From positions 1-64,000 of the IMG/VR virus record IMGVR_UViG_3300022746_000019: a stretch of DNA of 64,000 nucleotides; one strand, written 5' to 3'. A program made the translations under genes and the position numbers. Of this stretch, positions 1-7,163 are shown piece by piece; position 1 is the first letter of the stretch; each line of letters starts with the position of its first letter. The DNA is from a virus. Below the pieces are notes generated by a model. It did no database searches. It saw only the letters and a list, made by a program, of their open reading frames with translations, and had not been told where the DNA came from.

Positions 1-167
1 TTTCCACCAAGCTGCGAGTAGCGGGCGTGAACCCAGTGAGCGGCAGCGGGGGATGGGTACTTCGCAAATTTTGTTTTTGCCTGAGTGGTAATCATGTTCC
101 ACAGGCGGGGATTTGCAGGAAGAAGTTTAGGGCCTTCTTGGACTTCCTTGTGGGAAATAAGGGCCAT
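1..167 (-). CDS. Hypothetical protein, 5' part (runs off window)
   Basis: An open frame starts at ATG 167 (MALISHKEVQEGPKLL...) and is still open at base 1, giving 55 codons. An AAGGATA Shine-Dalgarno lies about 6 nt upstream. It is the next gene after the 132-residue protein in the terminase transcription unit. No family recognised. It was chosen over the overlapping + strand frame at 27-314 because of its SD, its strand and its place in the gene string. Confidence 0.65.
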   Translation of the reverse strand, partial: MALISHKEVQEGPKLLPANPRLWNMITTQAKTKFAKYPSPAAAHWVHARYSQLGG

Positions 168-196
168 CAAATATCCTTAACGAAAGCGGTATCCCG

Positions 197-223
197 CCCC
201 TCGCGGAAAGGGGACACGAGGGG
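197..223 (-). terminator. Hairpin between two minus genes
   Basis: CCCCTCG (197-203) and CGAGGGG (217-223) form a 7-bp stem just after the stop of the 244-642 gene on the minus strand. There is no T-run, so termination is uncertain; it may be an attenuator or an mRNA 3'-end structure. Confidence 0.35.
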
Positions 224-243
224 CTGGGACCCGCAGATTTTAG

Positions 244-642
244 TTAGTCCTGAACGACAGCAGGGTTGGTGCGCTGCTGATGAGCACCGTTGCGGAACAC
301 CTCTTCGAAGGTGACCACGCCGTGATCGGAGAAGGCGCCGCGTGCGAACTCGTTGAGAGTGTCGGGAGCCTCCACCCAAGCAGCGGAACCGACGTGTGCG
401 CGCTCGCGCATGGTCTCTTCAGCGGTCTTGGTGTGAACAGGGGCGTTACGGTTTGGACGACCCGGTGCCGGCACGTAGCCCTGACGAGCGCCAATGGCAA
501 TCTCATTCGGGATGTCGGTGTCGGTAGCAAGACCTTCTTCGAAACGCAACGGACCGCGCTGACCCGGGAGGGCCGGCGAAATCTTGCGTGCAAAGGTGTT
601 GCCCGGACGCTCAGGGAACTTGGGCGCAGGTGCGATAGACAT
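244..642 (-). CDS. Hypothetical protein downstream of terminase
   Basis: 132 residues starting at ATG 642, with AGGAG 5 nt upstream. The protein is rich in Pro, Arg and Ala at its N-terminus and has no recognised domain, signal peptide or membrane segment. It lies directly downstream of the terminase on the same strand. Its composition resembles other small proteins of this phage at 31-33 kb. It could be a virion-associated or packaging accessory protein; that rests on position only. Confidence 0.7.
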   Translation of the reverse strand: MSIAPAPKFPERPGNTFARKISPALPGQRGPLRFEEGLATDTDIPNEIAIGARQGYVPAPGRPNRNAPVHTKTAEETMRERAHVGSAAWVEAPDTLNEFARGAFSDHGVVTFEEVFRNGAHQQRTNPAVVQD

Positions 643-713
643 TTTTCTCCTAAAGGTTGAGGTACCTCGTGTAAAAGTTTCCCATTTTATTTGGTAGTTT
701 GGTTGCTAAACCG

Positions 714-2294
714 TTAGTTTCTGAAGAAGGGGCTACTGCTCATTTCCACCTGTGGCATGGTGGTTTCTAGGGTCAAAGCGCAGGCAATGGCTAGGGAGTC
801 AGCAAAGTCGTCGTGGGCGTGGGCTTCATCAGGCGCCTTGGCGCTGTAGTTGGGGCCAGAGAACTTGACCTCAAGGTCTGACATCTGCTGGTAGAACCGT
901 TTCCACGTACGCAGGCGGCGGGTCTTGGCGTGGGCCGGCCATGAAATCATCCGGCGGTCAATAAGTGCCTTGAGGTGCTTCCAGCGCTTGGACTGCTCCT
1001 GCAGGCTACTACCTACCGCGTAGACCTCGGCACGGGGCAGCAACAACTTTAGGCGCTGGGCAACCGCGTCACCCACGCCGTTGGCATCGACTGCCACAGA
1101 CAGCACGTTGTAGTTGCTGAGGAAGTTGACAATCTGGAAGTACTGATCCTCCCAGTCATCTCCCTGAATCTCCAGCCAGTTAAGAATTCGGTGGTCGTAG
1201 TAACCAAACTCGTCTGGGTTAGACCAGTCAACAAACACCACAGTCACGACGGTGGAGTCCTGTTTACGAGCCGGATCGATTCCCACTACGACAGGGGTGC
1301 TGTGCCATGCTCGGAACACTTCGACCTTGAGGTCGCCAAGTTCATCCAGCACATTTGATGTGACAAACATACCGCGGTCAAGAAGCCACTTGCAGCAGTA
1401 CGACATCTGGAACTCGTCAGAGTCCTCACCAATACGGAGCATTTCCTTCTTGATGAACTTGCCGTAATTGGAGTTCACTTTGGCGACATCGCGCCAGTCC
1501 CACTCAAAGTGGTTTCGACGCTTACTGCGTTCGGTTTGGCGGCGCTTGTTCAACTGAATAGAGCGGTAGAAGTTGTTCTTGTGTGTGGTCGGGGTTCCCG
1601 TCTTAACCATGGTTCCCGAGTAGTACGCAAGCATTGGGGAGATTGATTTGGAAACCACAAAGTCGTCGGCTTCCTGACACTCGTCGATAACGATGAGATG
1701 GAAGGACTTGGATTCAATCTTGGCTCGCGGGTTAGCCGTCATCATCATGAGGCTGGAGCCAGACTTCTTCAAACGGATTTGGCGCACAACGCCGGGCACT
1801 TTGCCTAGGGAGTCGTCAATCTCAGGGTCACCGAGAATGCTCGCTGCAGTCTCCGATGTAAGGCGGCTAACAGTTCTACCGAACAGGGTTTCTACCTGGC
1901 CCTCAACAGGAGCGAACATACCAATCCAGATGCCATCCTTGAAACGGCCAAGGAGATCCGGATACATACGCGCCAAACGCGGCAGCAGCACCATAAGGCC
2001 AGCCACAGTATTGGCGATGGTTTCAGACTTGCCCGACTGACGCGCTGCAAGCGCAGTAATCTCTTCGCCGTCGTTAATAATCACAGACTCAATAAGCCTG
2101 CGGGCAAGGGGGAGCTGATAAGGGTGGTACTGGTTACCTGACAAGGCTTCGCAGAATACAACGCACTTGTCAATTAACTTGGAGAGAAACGCCTTAGATA
2201 ACTCGTCGAGTTCTTCTTCAGGCTCTTCCAGAAACTCGTCTGGAAGTTCTTCCTCCAAAAGGTTCTCTTCATCGAAAAATTGAACATCACTCAT
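714..2294 (-). CDS. terL: Terminase large subunit
   Basis: ATP-driven DNA-packaging motor and nuclease that docks on the portal. The 526-residue form starting at ATG 2294 (MSDVQFFDEEN) is preferred because AGGAT lies just upstream; a frame extending to 2348 is less likely. The ATPase half has a Walker A-like ARQSGKS (about residues 84-90) and Walker B IVIDEC (about 201-206). The RNase H-like nuclease half has acidic residues in VGIDPARK (about D340), AVDANGVGD (about D403) and DDFADSLA near the C-terminus. Residues 1-35 are strongly acidic. Length fits the family (450-600). No small terminase was recognised next to it. Confidence 0.95.
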   Translation of the reverse strand: MSDVQFFDEENLLEEELPDEFLEEPEEELDELSKAFLSKLIDKCVVFCEALSGNQYHPYQLPLARRLIESVIINDGEEITALAARQSGKSETIANTVAGLMVLLPRLARMYPDLLGRFKDGIWIGMFAPVEGQVETLFGRTVSRLTSETAASILGDPEIDDSLGKVPGVVRQIRLKKSGSSLMMMTANPRAKIESKSFHLIVIDECQEADDFVVSKSISPMLAYYSGTMVKTGTPTTHKNNFYRSIQLNKRRQTERSKRRNHFEWDWRDVAKVNSNYGKFIKKEMLRIGEDSDEFQMSYCCKWLLDRGMFVTSNVLDELGDLKVEVFRAWHSTPVVVGIDPARKQDSTVVTVVFVDWSNPDEFGYYDHRILNWLEIQGDDWEDQYFQIVNFLSNYNVLSVAVDANGVGDAVAQRLKLLLPRAEVYAVGSSLQEQSKRWKHLKALIDRRMISWPAHAKTRRLRTWKRFYQQMSDLEVKFSGPNYSAKAPDEAHAHDDFADSLAIACALTLETTMPQVEMSSSPFFRN

Positions 2295-2313
2295 AGTTAT
2301 CCTAAATTGGAAT

Positions 2314-2335
2314 GGGGGCTCCAGGCGGAGCCCCC
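2314..2335 (-). terminator. Hairpin before terminase gene
   Basis: GGGGGCTCC (2314-2322) and GGAGCCCCC (2327-2335) form a perfect 9-bp stem with a 4-nt loop. On the minus strand it sits just before the terminase SD and is followed by ATTCCAATTT. It could be a weak terminator or a translational control hairpin. Confidence 0.45.
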
Positions 2336-2412
2336 ACCCATGCCACACTAGGGAGAAGGAAGCGAAGGCGGTATAACTATAGCACTTTATCGACTTTTGT
2401 GCTTACAATGAA

Positions 2413-2646
2413 CTATTTGATGTTGCGCTTATACATTTCATTTACCACTGCGTGCATAGCCTCAGCCCCGTTGAGTGCTTCTTCCATGTAAACAGGGTTT
2501 CGGGTCTTTTCCCATTCGCTAATACAGCGGCCCAACTCACTGATTGATTGATCCGCCCACGACGCCAGTTCCGAGGTGGGGATGCGCGATACTCGATTTG
2601 CAAGTTTCTCGGGGAAAGGCTTTTCCCAACGAGGTTTCTTGAACAT
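2413..2646 (-). CDS. Hypothetical protein (77 aa)
   Basis: Begins at ATG 2646 (MFKKPRWEKPFPEK), sharing one base with the stop of the upstream gene (TGATG), with AGGGGAG 5 nt upstream. A GTG start at 2652 is possible but has no SD spacing. Lys-rich N-terminus, then a helical segment. No domain recognised. Confidence 0.7.
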   Translation of the reverse strand: MFKKPRWEKPFPEKLANRVSRIPTSELASWADQSISELGRCISEWEKTRNPVYMEEALNGAEAMHAVVNEMYKRNIK

Positions 2647-2924
2647 CACCACTCCCCTACCTCCTCAGCACTAAATGTCTGGGATAGTTTGAGGGCGTCT
2701 GCCATGAGGGCGTCAACCGCATCGTCATCGTCGATGTTCTCTGGCTGGTACACCCAGATACCTACAGCTAACCCTAAATATGTCTTTGGGAGTCTAAATA
2801 CTAGGCATACGCCTTTTCGGTAGGGTCGGGTGGTCTCTTGAGTCGTACCCTTTTCAACCACAGGCAGTAAATTCCGGTGGTAGTACTTAAGTGTGTGTGC
2901 GTATAGTGGCCCGAATGTTTTCAC
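2646..2924 (-). CDS. Hypothetical protein (92 aa)
   Basis: MKTFGPLYAHTLKYYHRN... has no recognised domain. The C-terminal third is acidic (NIDDDDAVDALMADALK). It lies 2 bp from the upstream gene and is translationally coupled to the downstream one, so it belongs to the pre-terminase small-gene string. Confidence 0.7.
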   Translation of the reverse strand: MKTFGPLYAHTLKYYHRNLLPVVEKGTTQETTRPYRKGVCLVFRLPKTYLGLAVGIWVYQPENIDDDDAVDALMADALKLSQTFSAEEVGEW

Positions 2925-2926
2925 TG

Positions 2927-3412
2927 TTACTGTTGGCTTCCTAATCCTCTGATGTGACGTTGCAATGCTGCCTGCACCCTAGGTCCCCCAAGCCTGGAGC
3001 TTTGCTTTCCATGCATGGCAATTTGTGCTTCTTTTGAGGCCCCCAAAGAACGAATCATATTGGTGCTTAGGTCGTGGATGTTTGCTTTACCCATCATACC
3101 TTCACCAATTCCATGGGGCTTATTGTTGAACCCGTTGACATGAAGCCACTCACCTTTAGAAGGAGCCGACTTAAACGAGTTCCACTCAATCTCTGTAATT
3201 CGGTAGTAATTCCAAAATGTTCCGTCAGGAAAGACGACGGTCATGGTTCCGGTCTTATAGTCGTATCCCGCTCGGAGTGTCCGTGGTTTGCTAGGGTTTT
3301 TTGTAGAGGTTACATAAATTCGAATTCTAGCCGGAGAGTCGTCTAGTTCACTTTCCTCGGGGTCTAGGTCGGTTACGTCGTACCGACCCTGCTCTTCATC
3401 ATTTGTTGGCAT
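2927..3412 (-). CDS. KTSC-domain-like protein
   Basis: 161 residues. Residues about 45-95 (LRAGYDYKTGTMTVVFPDG followed by FWNYYRITEIEW and FKSAPSKGEWL) follow the KTSC pattern, a small beta domain in which a strand with an aromatic-rich Y-x-Y segment is followed by a short 'S.G' helix start. KTSC domains occur in phage and bacterial proteins, sometimes fused to lysyl-tRNA synthetase; their biochemical role is poorly known. The N-terminus is acidic and the C-terminus basic (RVQAALQRHIRGLGSQQ). Domain assignment is by motif reading. Confidence 0.6.
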   Translation of the reverse strand: MPTNDEEQGRYDVTDLDPEESELDDSPARIRIYVTSTKNPSKPRTLRAGYDYKTGTMTVVFPDGTFWNYYRITEIEWNSFKSAPSKGEWLHVNGFNNKPHGIGEGMMGKANIHDLSTNMIRSLGASKEAQIAMHGKQSSRLGGPRVQAALQRHIRGLGSQQ

Positions 3413-3688
3413 TTATTCCTCGCAGACGTGGTCTTCTGTTTGATCTGAGCGGACGCGTTCGTAGCATTCCCCGCAAGTAAGCCATTTGACCGAGTAACGC
3501 TCGTCCACTACCTCTTCCTCAAACACATCGAAGGTGTTAGTAACCAACTTTGGCTGGATGGCGTAGGGCTCTAGGAATTCCTCGGGGGAGCGTGCGTAAG
3601 TAACCGACCGTGGGAGGTAGTGCGCTTGCCTGGCGCGGGACCGGTTAGAGTTAAGAGTTACCGGAAACTCGCTGCTGAACTCACTCAC
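3413..3688 (-). CDS. Small Cys/His protein
   Basis: 91 residues from GTG 3688, overlapping the upstream gene's end by 8 bp. The C-terminus contains CGEC...HVC, consistent with a small zinc-binding knuckle. The N-terminal half is basic. No family recognised. Confidence 0.65.
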   Translation of the reverse strand: MSEFSSEFPVTLNSNRSRARQAHYLPRSVTYARSPEEFLEPYAIQPKLVTNTFDVFEEEVVDERYSVKWLTCGECYERVRSDQTEDHVCEE

Positions 3689-3851
3689 TGTCGGCGGCCT
3701 TGCGGCGGCGCTTCACCGGGGAAGGCTTGCTAAGGACGCGTGCACCCTCCCGCACATGGGCTGGTACGCACTTTTCGCAGTAGTTGACGCTAGGGGCAGT
3801 TCGGTAATTAACTTCGTACACGGCGTCGTTAGAGCAATTAGCACAGGTCAT
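3681..3851 (-). CDS. Four-cysteine zinc-ribbon microprotein
   Basis: 56 residues from ATG 3851, with a strong GGAGG upstream. CANC near the N-terminus and YCEKC 18 residues later form a CxxC/CxxC zinc ribbon; the C-terminus is basic (SPVKRRRKAAD). It is first in the transcript leading to the terminase on this side of the 3882-3913 terminator. Function unknown. Confidence 0.7.
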   Translation of the reverse strand: MTCANCSNDAVYEVNYRTAPSVNYCEKCVPAHVREGARVLSKPSPVKRRRKAADSE

Positions 3852-3881
3852 GTCTGTACCTCCTAGGGCTTACATTGTAAC

Positions 3882-3913
3882 AAAAAAGAGGGGCGGAGAT
3901 GACTCCGCCCCTC
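3882..3913 (-). terminator. Rho-independent terminator
   Basis: On the minus strand GAGGGGCGGAG, a 4-nt loop and CTCCGCCCCTC (11-bp perfect stem, 3888-3913) are followed by TTTTTTG. It ends transcription after the holin-like gene at 3924-4112. Confidence 0.9.
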
Positions 3914-3923
3914 AATTGGATGC

Positions 3924-4112
3924 TTAGCTTCCGATGCCGAAAACCGGATCCTTGGGGTTGAGCCAGCGAAGGATGACCGGAAGGACGGCGGCTGCGGCTG
4001 ACTTAGCGATTGCTGACGGGTCGGTCACGCCAGTGAGGTAAACCGCAATAGCGGCGGCCAAGAACGAACGTGCCCAAGAGGCAAGAAGCGCCTGTGCTTT
4101 CTTAGTATTCAT
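3924..4112 (-). CDS. Putative holin
   Basis: 62 residues: a short basic N-terminus (MNTKKAQ), a hydrophobic segment at about 12-30 (SFLAAAIAVYLTGV), a second Ala-rich segment at about 34-50 and a tail ending in RWLNPKDPVFGIGS. Size and layout fit a small phage membrane protein that permeabilises the host membrane for lysis. It sits beside a coiled-coil membrane protein (4148-4513) and opposite the lysozyme (4661-5110), and is followed by a strong terminator. Holin is a positional and compositional call. Confidence 0.65.
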   Translation of the reverse strand: MNTKKAQALLASWARSFLAAAIAVYLTGVTDPSAIAKSAAAAVLPVILRWLNPKDPVFGIGS

Positions 4113-4147
4113 GTGTCTCCATATCTAGTAGGGAGACCAGTATACAT

Positions 4148-4513
4148 TTAAGCTTTGATGAGCGCAATTATGATATTTACGACAATTGCGGAAAATGCCG
4201 CGACGACGCCCGCAACTGCTACCGGGCTAATCTTGGAGGCCTTTTGGCCAGCCATAACGCCTTCAATGCCGCCTACGCGCTCATTAATCTTGCTGAACGC
4301 GGCATCATGCTGGGTTACTCGATCCGAGAGGTCGTCAATGCGCTTCTCAGCGCCTGCGCTGGCCTCAACGACTCGTAGACGGTCTTCGTGGTCTTCAGCA
4401 ATCTCTTTGAGATTACCAAGGCCGTCGACCAGTTTATTGGTCACCGCTTCCATCCTAGTTAGCATCTCAAACATCTGTTGTGCTGTGATGGTTACAATCG
4501 GTTGGTCGCCCAC
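4148..4513 (-). CDS. Coiled-coil membrane protein, possible second holin
   Basis: 121 residues from GTG 4513 with AAGGAT 4 nt upstream. The first 80 residues form a predicted coiled coil (KEIAEDHEDRLRVVEAS, RIDDLSDRVTQHDAAF); the last 26 form one membrane helix (VAVAGVVAAFSAIVVNIIIALI). The layout resembles XhlA-type haemolysis-associated proteins that work with holins. It sits in the lysis cluster. It could instead act as an anti-holin or spanin-like anchor. Confidence 0.6.
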   Translation of the reverse strand: MGDQPIVTITAQQMFEMLTRMEAVTNKLVDGLGNLKEIAEDHEDRLRVVEASAGAEKRIDDLSDRVTQHDAAFSKINERVGGIEGVMAGQKASKISPVAVAGVVAAFSAIVVNIIIALIKA

Positions 4514-4593
4514 GTCAATCCTTAGTCAAACGGACAAGTGGCATAATTAAATCACAATTTGTCCAACTTTTTAACTCAAACATATTAAACACA

Positions 4594-4632
4594 TTGAGGG
4601 GTTACAAAGTTCTGTATCTCATGGGGTATGCT
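4594..4632 (+). promoter_or_regulatory. Possible promoter for the lysozyme gene
   Basis: Two weak candidates: TTACAA (4602-4607) with TATGCT (4627-4632), spacer 19; or TTGAGG (4594-4599) with TATCTC (4615-4620), spacer 15. Some promoter is expected because the lysozyme is the only + strand gene in this region. Confidence 0.3.
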
Positions 4633-4660
4633 TATAGACCCTGACTGAGAGGAGCTACAC

Positions 4661-5110
4661 ATGCTTATTATCAGGACTGCGGTGTTGGTAGGAATTTTGG
4701 GGCTTGGTATCCAAGCCTCACATACCCTAACTCCACCTTCCGAGGCAGCAGGAGAAGCCTCGGTAGTAGCAGCGGCACCCGTCGCTGTTGCGCACAAAGT
4801 AGTTAGAAAAGTAAAACCGACTCCTTCCCGAAGCCGGGCATACGCCAGAAGTCTGGTGTCTGCGAAACAGTTCCAATGCCTAGACAAGCTTTGGACACGG
4901 GAGTCAAACTGGCGTCACACGGCCGATAACCCGAACTCCAGCGCTTACGGTATCCCGCAGGCGCTGCCGGGTAAGAAGATGGCTTCGGCTGGAAAAGACT
5001 GGCGCACCAACCCCGAAACCCAGATTAACTGGGGCCTGAAGTACATAAACTCCGTTTACGGATCACCGTGCAATGCATGGGCGTTTTGGAAAAAGCATCA
5101 TTGGTACTAA
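4661..5110 (+). CDS. Secreted lysozyme-like endolysin
   Basis: 149 residues. Residues 1-30 resemble a signal peptide or membrane anchor (MLIIRTAVLVGILGLGIQ), followed by an Ala/Val-rich linker. Residues about 72-149 match the transglycosylase-like fold seen in actinobacterial resuscitation/aggregation factors: CLDKLWTRESNW with a candidate catalytic Glu, then NSSAYGIPQAL and INWGLKYINSVYGSPC, ending AWAFWKKHHWY. It probably cleaves the glycan strand of peptidoglycan, exported by the host Sec system. It lies opposite both holin candidates but is transcribed alone on the + strand and ends at its own terminator. Confidence 0.8.
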   Translation: MLIIRTAVLVGILGLGIQASHTLTPPSEAAGEASVVAAAPVAVAHKVVRKVKPTPSRSRAYARSLVSAKQFQCLDKLWTRESNWRHTADNPNSSAYGIPQALPGKKMASAGKDWRTNPETQINWGLKYINSVYGSPCNAWAFWKKHHWY

Positions 5111-5111
5111 C

Positions 5112-5143
5112 AAAAAGGCCCCCGCTCACGCGGGGGCCTTTTT
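5112..5143. terminator. Bidirectional terminator between convergent genes
   Basis: AAAAA, GGCCCCCGC (5117-5125), TCAC, GCGGGGGCC (5130-5138), TTTTT. The T-run on each strand lets it serve both the + lysozyme gene and the minus PASTA protein. Confidence 0.95.
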
Positions 5144-5150
5144 ACTTTTG

Positions 5151-5993
5151 TTAGTCGACGTACAGAACTGTCAGAGTAACAGTGGCACCTTCATCGATGA
5201 TATCGCCGGCGGCTGGATCCTGTGAGATAACGCGGCGTGTAGTGGTGTTCGAACCCCATACTGCGCCTGAGCAAACAGCGTCGAATGAGAGATCAGTATT
5301 AGCGAACGAAATGGTGTTTGCTACCTTATCCACTGCGGTCAACTGCTGGTAACCAAGTGCAATTGGAGTTTCGCCTGGGCCGGGAGCCACAATGAACTGG
5401 TCAATGTAAACAGTGTCGCCAGCTCGCAAGTTAAGCACGTCGTCAACAGTCAAAGTTACAGTAGAAGTAGTGGTCTTTCCGTGAGTTACGCCAGGATTAA
5501 CCGTGTAGGTATTCCAGGAAAGATTTGCTGCGGTAAGCGCTGGTGCGTATTCAGGAACTGCCATACCAACAACGTTTGGAACAACGGTCTCAAATCCTGG
5601 GTCGCCATCGCCTGCGTAGTTAGGGATGTAACCAGGGAAGTTTGAGTAACCAGTGGTTGCAATGATGTGGTTGTCAGCCGGAACTTTAACTTCAAATCCA
5701 CCAAAGGTGTTACCGATGGTTACTGAGTAATCTTCGGTCTGGAGCGTTCCGCTCTTGAAGTATGTAGTAGGAGCCCAGTAAGCGTCACCGCTACCGCCAC
5801 CAAAATTGGTCTCGGCGTAGCCGCGGTCATCGTTTGGCTGAAGCGGGAGGTTGCCCCAGACATAATCAACCTGGACTTCGCCCGTAACAATGACTGGGTC
5901 GCCAGTAATTGGATCGAGCACCGGGAACCAGCCTGAAGCGCCAGTCTCGGGGTTGTACTGCCAGGCCTTCTTTACATAAGACTCTCTAGCCAT
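5151..5993 (-). CDS. Virion protein with split PASTA-like domain
   Basis: 280 residues. The N-terminal part contains VDYVWGNLPLQPNDDRG, shared almost exactly with the gene at 6147-6764. Residues about 139-165 read as the first half of a PASTA domain (VPNVVGMAVPEYAPALTAANLSW) and residues 256-280 as its end (ISQDPAAGDIIDEGATVTL), separated by about 90 residues of predicted beta structure. PASTA domains bind muropeptides in serine kinases and PBPs; in a tail or fibre protein this could contact host peptidoglycan. Ends at the shared terminator. Confidence 0.6.
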   Translation of the reverse strand: MARESYVKKAWQYNPETGASGWFPVLDPITGDPVIVTGEVQVDYVWGNLPLQPNDDRGYAETNFGGGSGDAYWAPTTYFKSGTLQTEDYSVTIGNTFGGFEVKVPADNHIIATTGYSNFPGYIPNYAGDGDPGFETVVPNVVGMAVPEYAPALTAANLSWNTYTVNPGVTHGKTTTSTVTLTVDDVLNLRAGDTVYIDQFIVAPGPGETPIALGYQQLTAVDKVANTISFANTDLSFDAVCSGAVWGSNTTTRRVISQDPAAGDIIDEGATVTLTVLYVD

Positions 5994-6002
5994 GTCTTTT
6001 CC

Positions 6003-6143
6003 TTACTTCTTGTTATCTCGGAGGACAGTGAAGGTCGGCTTGTCACCACAGGTGGGGCAGCCGCCAAGGACAATCTTTACGCCAGCAACGGCGTCGGTGT
6101 ACGTTTCAGTACCGCAATCGCAAGTTTTTTCAAGCTTAGCCAT
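6003..6143 (-). CDS. Zinc-ribbon microprotein
   Basis: 46 residues from ATG 6143, 3 bp after the stop of the upstream gene. CDCG and CPTCG, 24 residues apart, form a likely zinc ribbon. It sits between two structural proteins that share a WGNLPLQPND segment. No family recognised. Confidence 0.65.
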   Translation of the reverse strand: MAKLEKTCDCGTETYTDAVAGVKIVLGGCPTCGDKPTFTVLRDNKK

Positions 6144-6146
6144 GGT

Positions 6147-6764
6147 TTACCACCAGTTTCCTGTGTTCTTTGTCGGGTCCTGACATTGGTACACAACCAT
6201 CGAGTAAGTGGTGGGGTCGCCACTATCAGCCGCGACAACGGTATTGGGGCTGAAGTTGCTATACAAAACAACGTGGTCTACATCTTTACCGAACACCTTG
6301 TAACCAGTGTTAGTGTCTTCCCACAGGAGTTCCTTGGGGTCGATGTAGTACCAGAACAGAGCACCATCATTATTGGGGGTGCCACCCGTGTCGTACGGTC
6401 CAGAACCGCCGCTAAATGTGAAGTCAACAAAGTACTCACGCGGAACGCCACAAGCCACAAGCGTGTTAATCACGTTGTAAAGTTTCAGTTCTTCAAAGTT
6501 GAACCCGTCCGTGTAGCACAGGTACAAAGCTGGCCAACGGAACGCAGGCCCTTCGATGTTAAGAGTATTACCCACATTAGGGGTAAACGACGGGTACCCA
6601 GAGTATTCTGCTAGGGCGCGGCTGGAGTCGTCCATAGTGCCCAGCAAGGGATTTTCGGCTGCCCAGCGAGCATCGTTTGGCTGCAACGGCAGGTTGCCCC
6701 AAACAAAGTCTACGCATGGGTTACCGTTGTCATCAAGGAGATGACCAAATTCGTTAACCGCCAC
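6147..6764 (-). CDS. Putative virion protein (WGNLPLQPND family)
   Basis: 205 residues from GTG 6764, with AGGA about 10 nt upstream. Residues 19-31 (VDFVWGNLPLQPND) match the N-terminal part of the 5151-5993 protein, so the two are paralogous at least there. The remainder is rich in aromatic residues and Gly (FTFSGGSGPYDTGG) and looks like a beta-rich structural protein. Two Cys residues are dispersed. Probably a minor virion or fibre component. Confidence 0.6.
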   Translation of the reverse strand: MAVNEFGHLLDDNGNPCVDFVWGNLPLQPNDARWAAENPLLGTMDDSSRALAEYSGYPSFTPNVGNTLNIEGPAFRWPALYLCYTDGFNFEELKLYNVINTLVACGVPREYFVDFTFSGGSGPYDTGGTPNNDGALFWYYIDPKELLWEDTNTGYKVFGKDVDHVVLYSNFSPNTVVAADSGDPTTYSMVVYQCQDPTKNTGNWW

Positions 6765-6829
6765 AGTTACCGATCCTATCTGTCAGGTAGTAGGTAGTAT
6801 GGCAGTTATTTGATAGTTTTTAGGGCTAA

Positions 6830-7009
6830 TCAAGAAAGATGTTCGCCGTTAGGGCCTCGACCCGGGTCGGCATAAGAAAGCACGCTTGGCTTTTCAATTG
6901 AGTGCGGAAGGCTACGAAGCCCGAACCGCGTGTCGCGGACTTCCTGCGTGGGAACCTCCACGGACGCCTCGAATTCTTTGGCGCGGCTCACCGGTCCCAG
7001 CGATTCCAT
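6830..7009 (-). CDS. Hypothetical protein (59 aa)
   Basis: MESLGPVSRAKEFEASVEV... ends in ADPGRGPNGEHLS. It overlaps the upstream small gene by 22 bp, with only a weak GAAG as SD. The frame remains open further upstream, so the start is uncertain. No domain recognised. Confidence 0.5.
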   Translation of the reverse strand: MESLGPVSRAKEFEASVEVPTQEVRDTRFGLRSLPHSIEKPSVLSYADPGRGPNGEHLS

Positions 7010-7161
7010 TGCTTCACATTCGTTTGTATGCCATAGGTAGCTCCTGATGCCCGAGTCAGAGCATCGCGGAATTCTCGGGAGTCTGCGCCCCGGTACTGAG
7101 CCTGAAGGACCTTACGAGCTGCGTCGTTCCGTGGGTCAGACGGCTGCGGAATCTTTGCCAT
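6988..7161 (-). CDS. Hypothetical protein (57 aa)
   Basis: MAKIPQPSDPRNDAARKVLQ... starts at ATG 7161, two bases after the stop of the upstream Lys/Ala-rich gene. Basic and helical, ending KQWNRWDR. No family recognised. Confidence 0.6.
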   Translation of the reverse strand: MAKIPQPSDPRNDAARKVLQAQYRGADSREFRDALTRASGATYGIQTNVKQWNRWDR

Positions 7162-7163
7162 GG

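Noticed and set aside
27-314. 95-codon + strand frame at the left edge
   Set aside because: The minus strand has an SD-preceded open frame (1-167) and a real gene (244-642) in the same place, on the strand of all neighbours.
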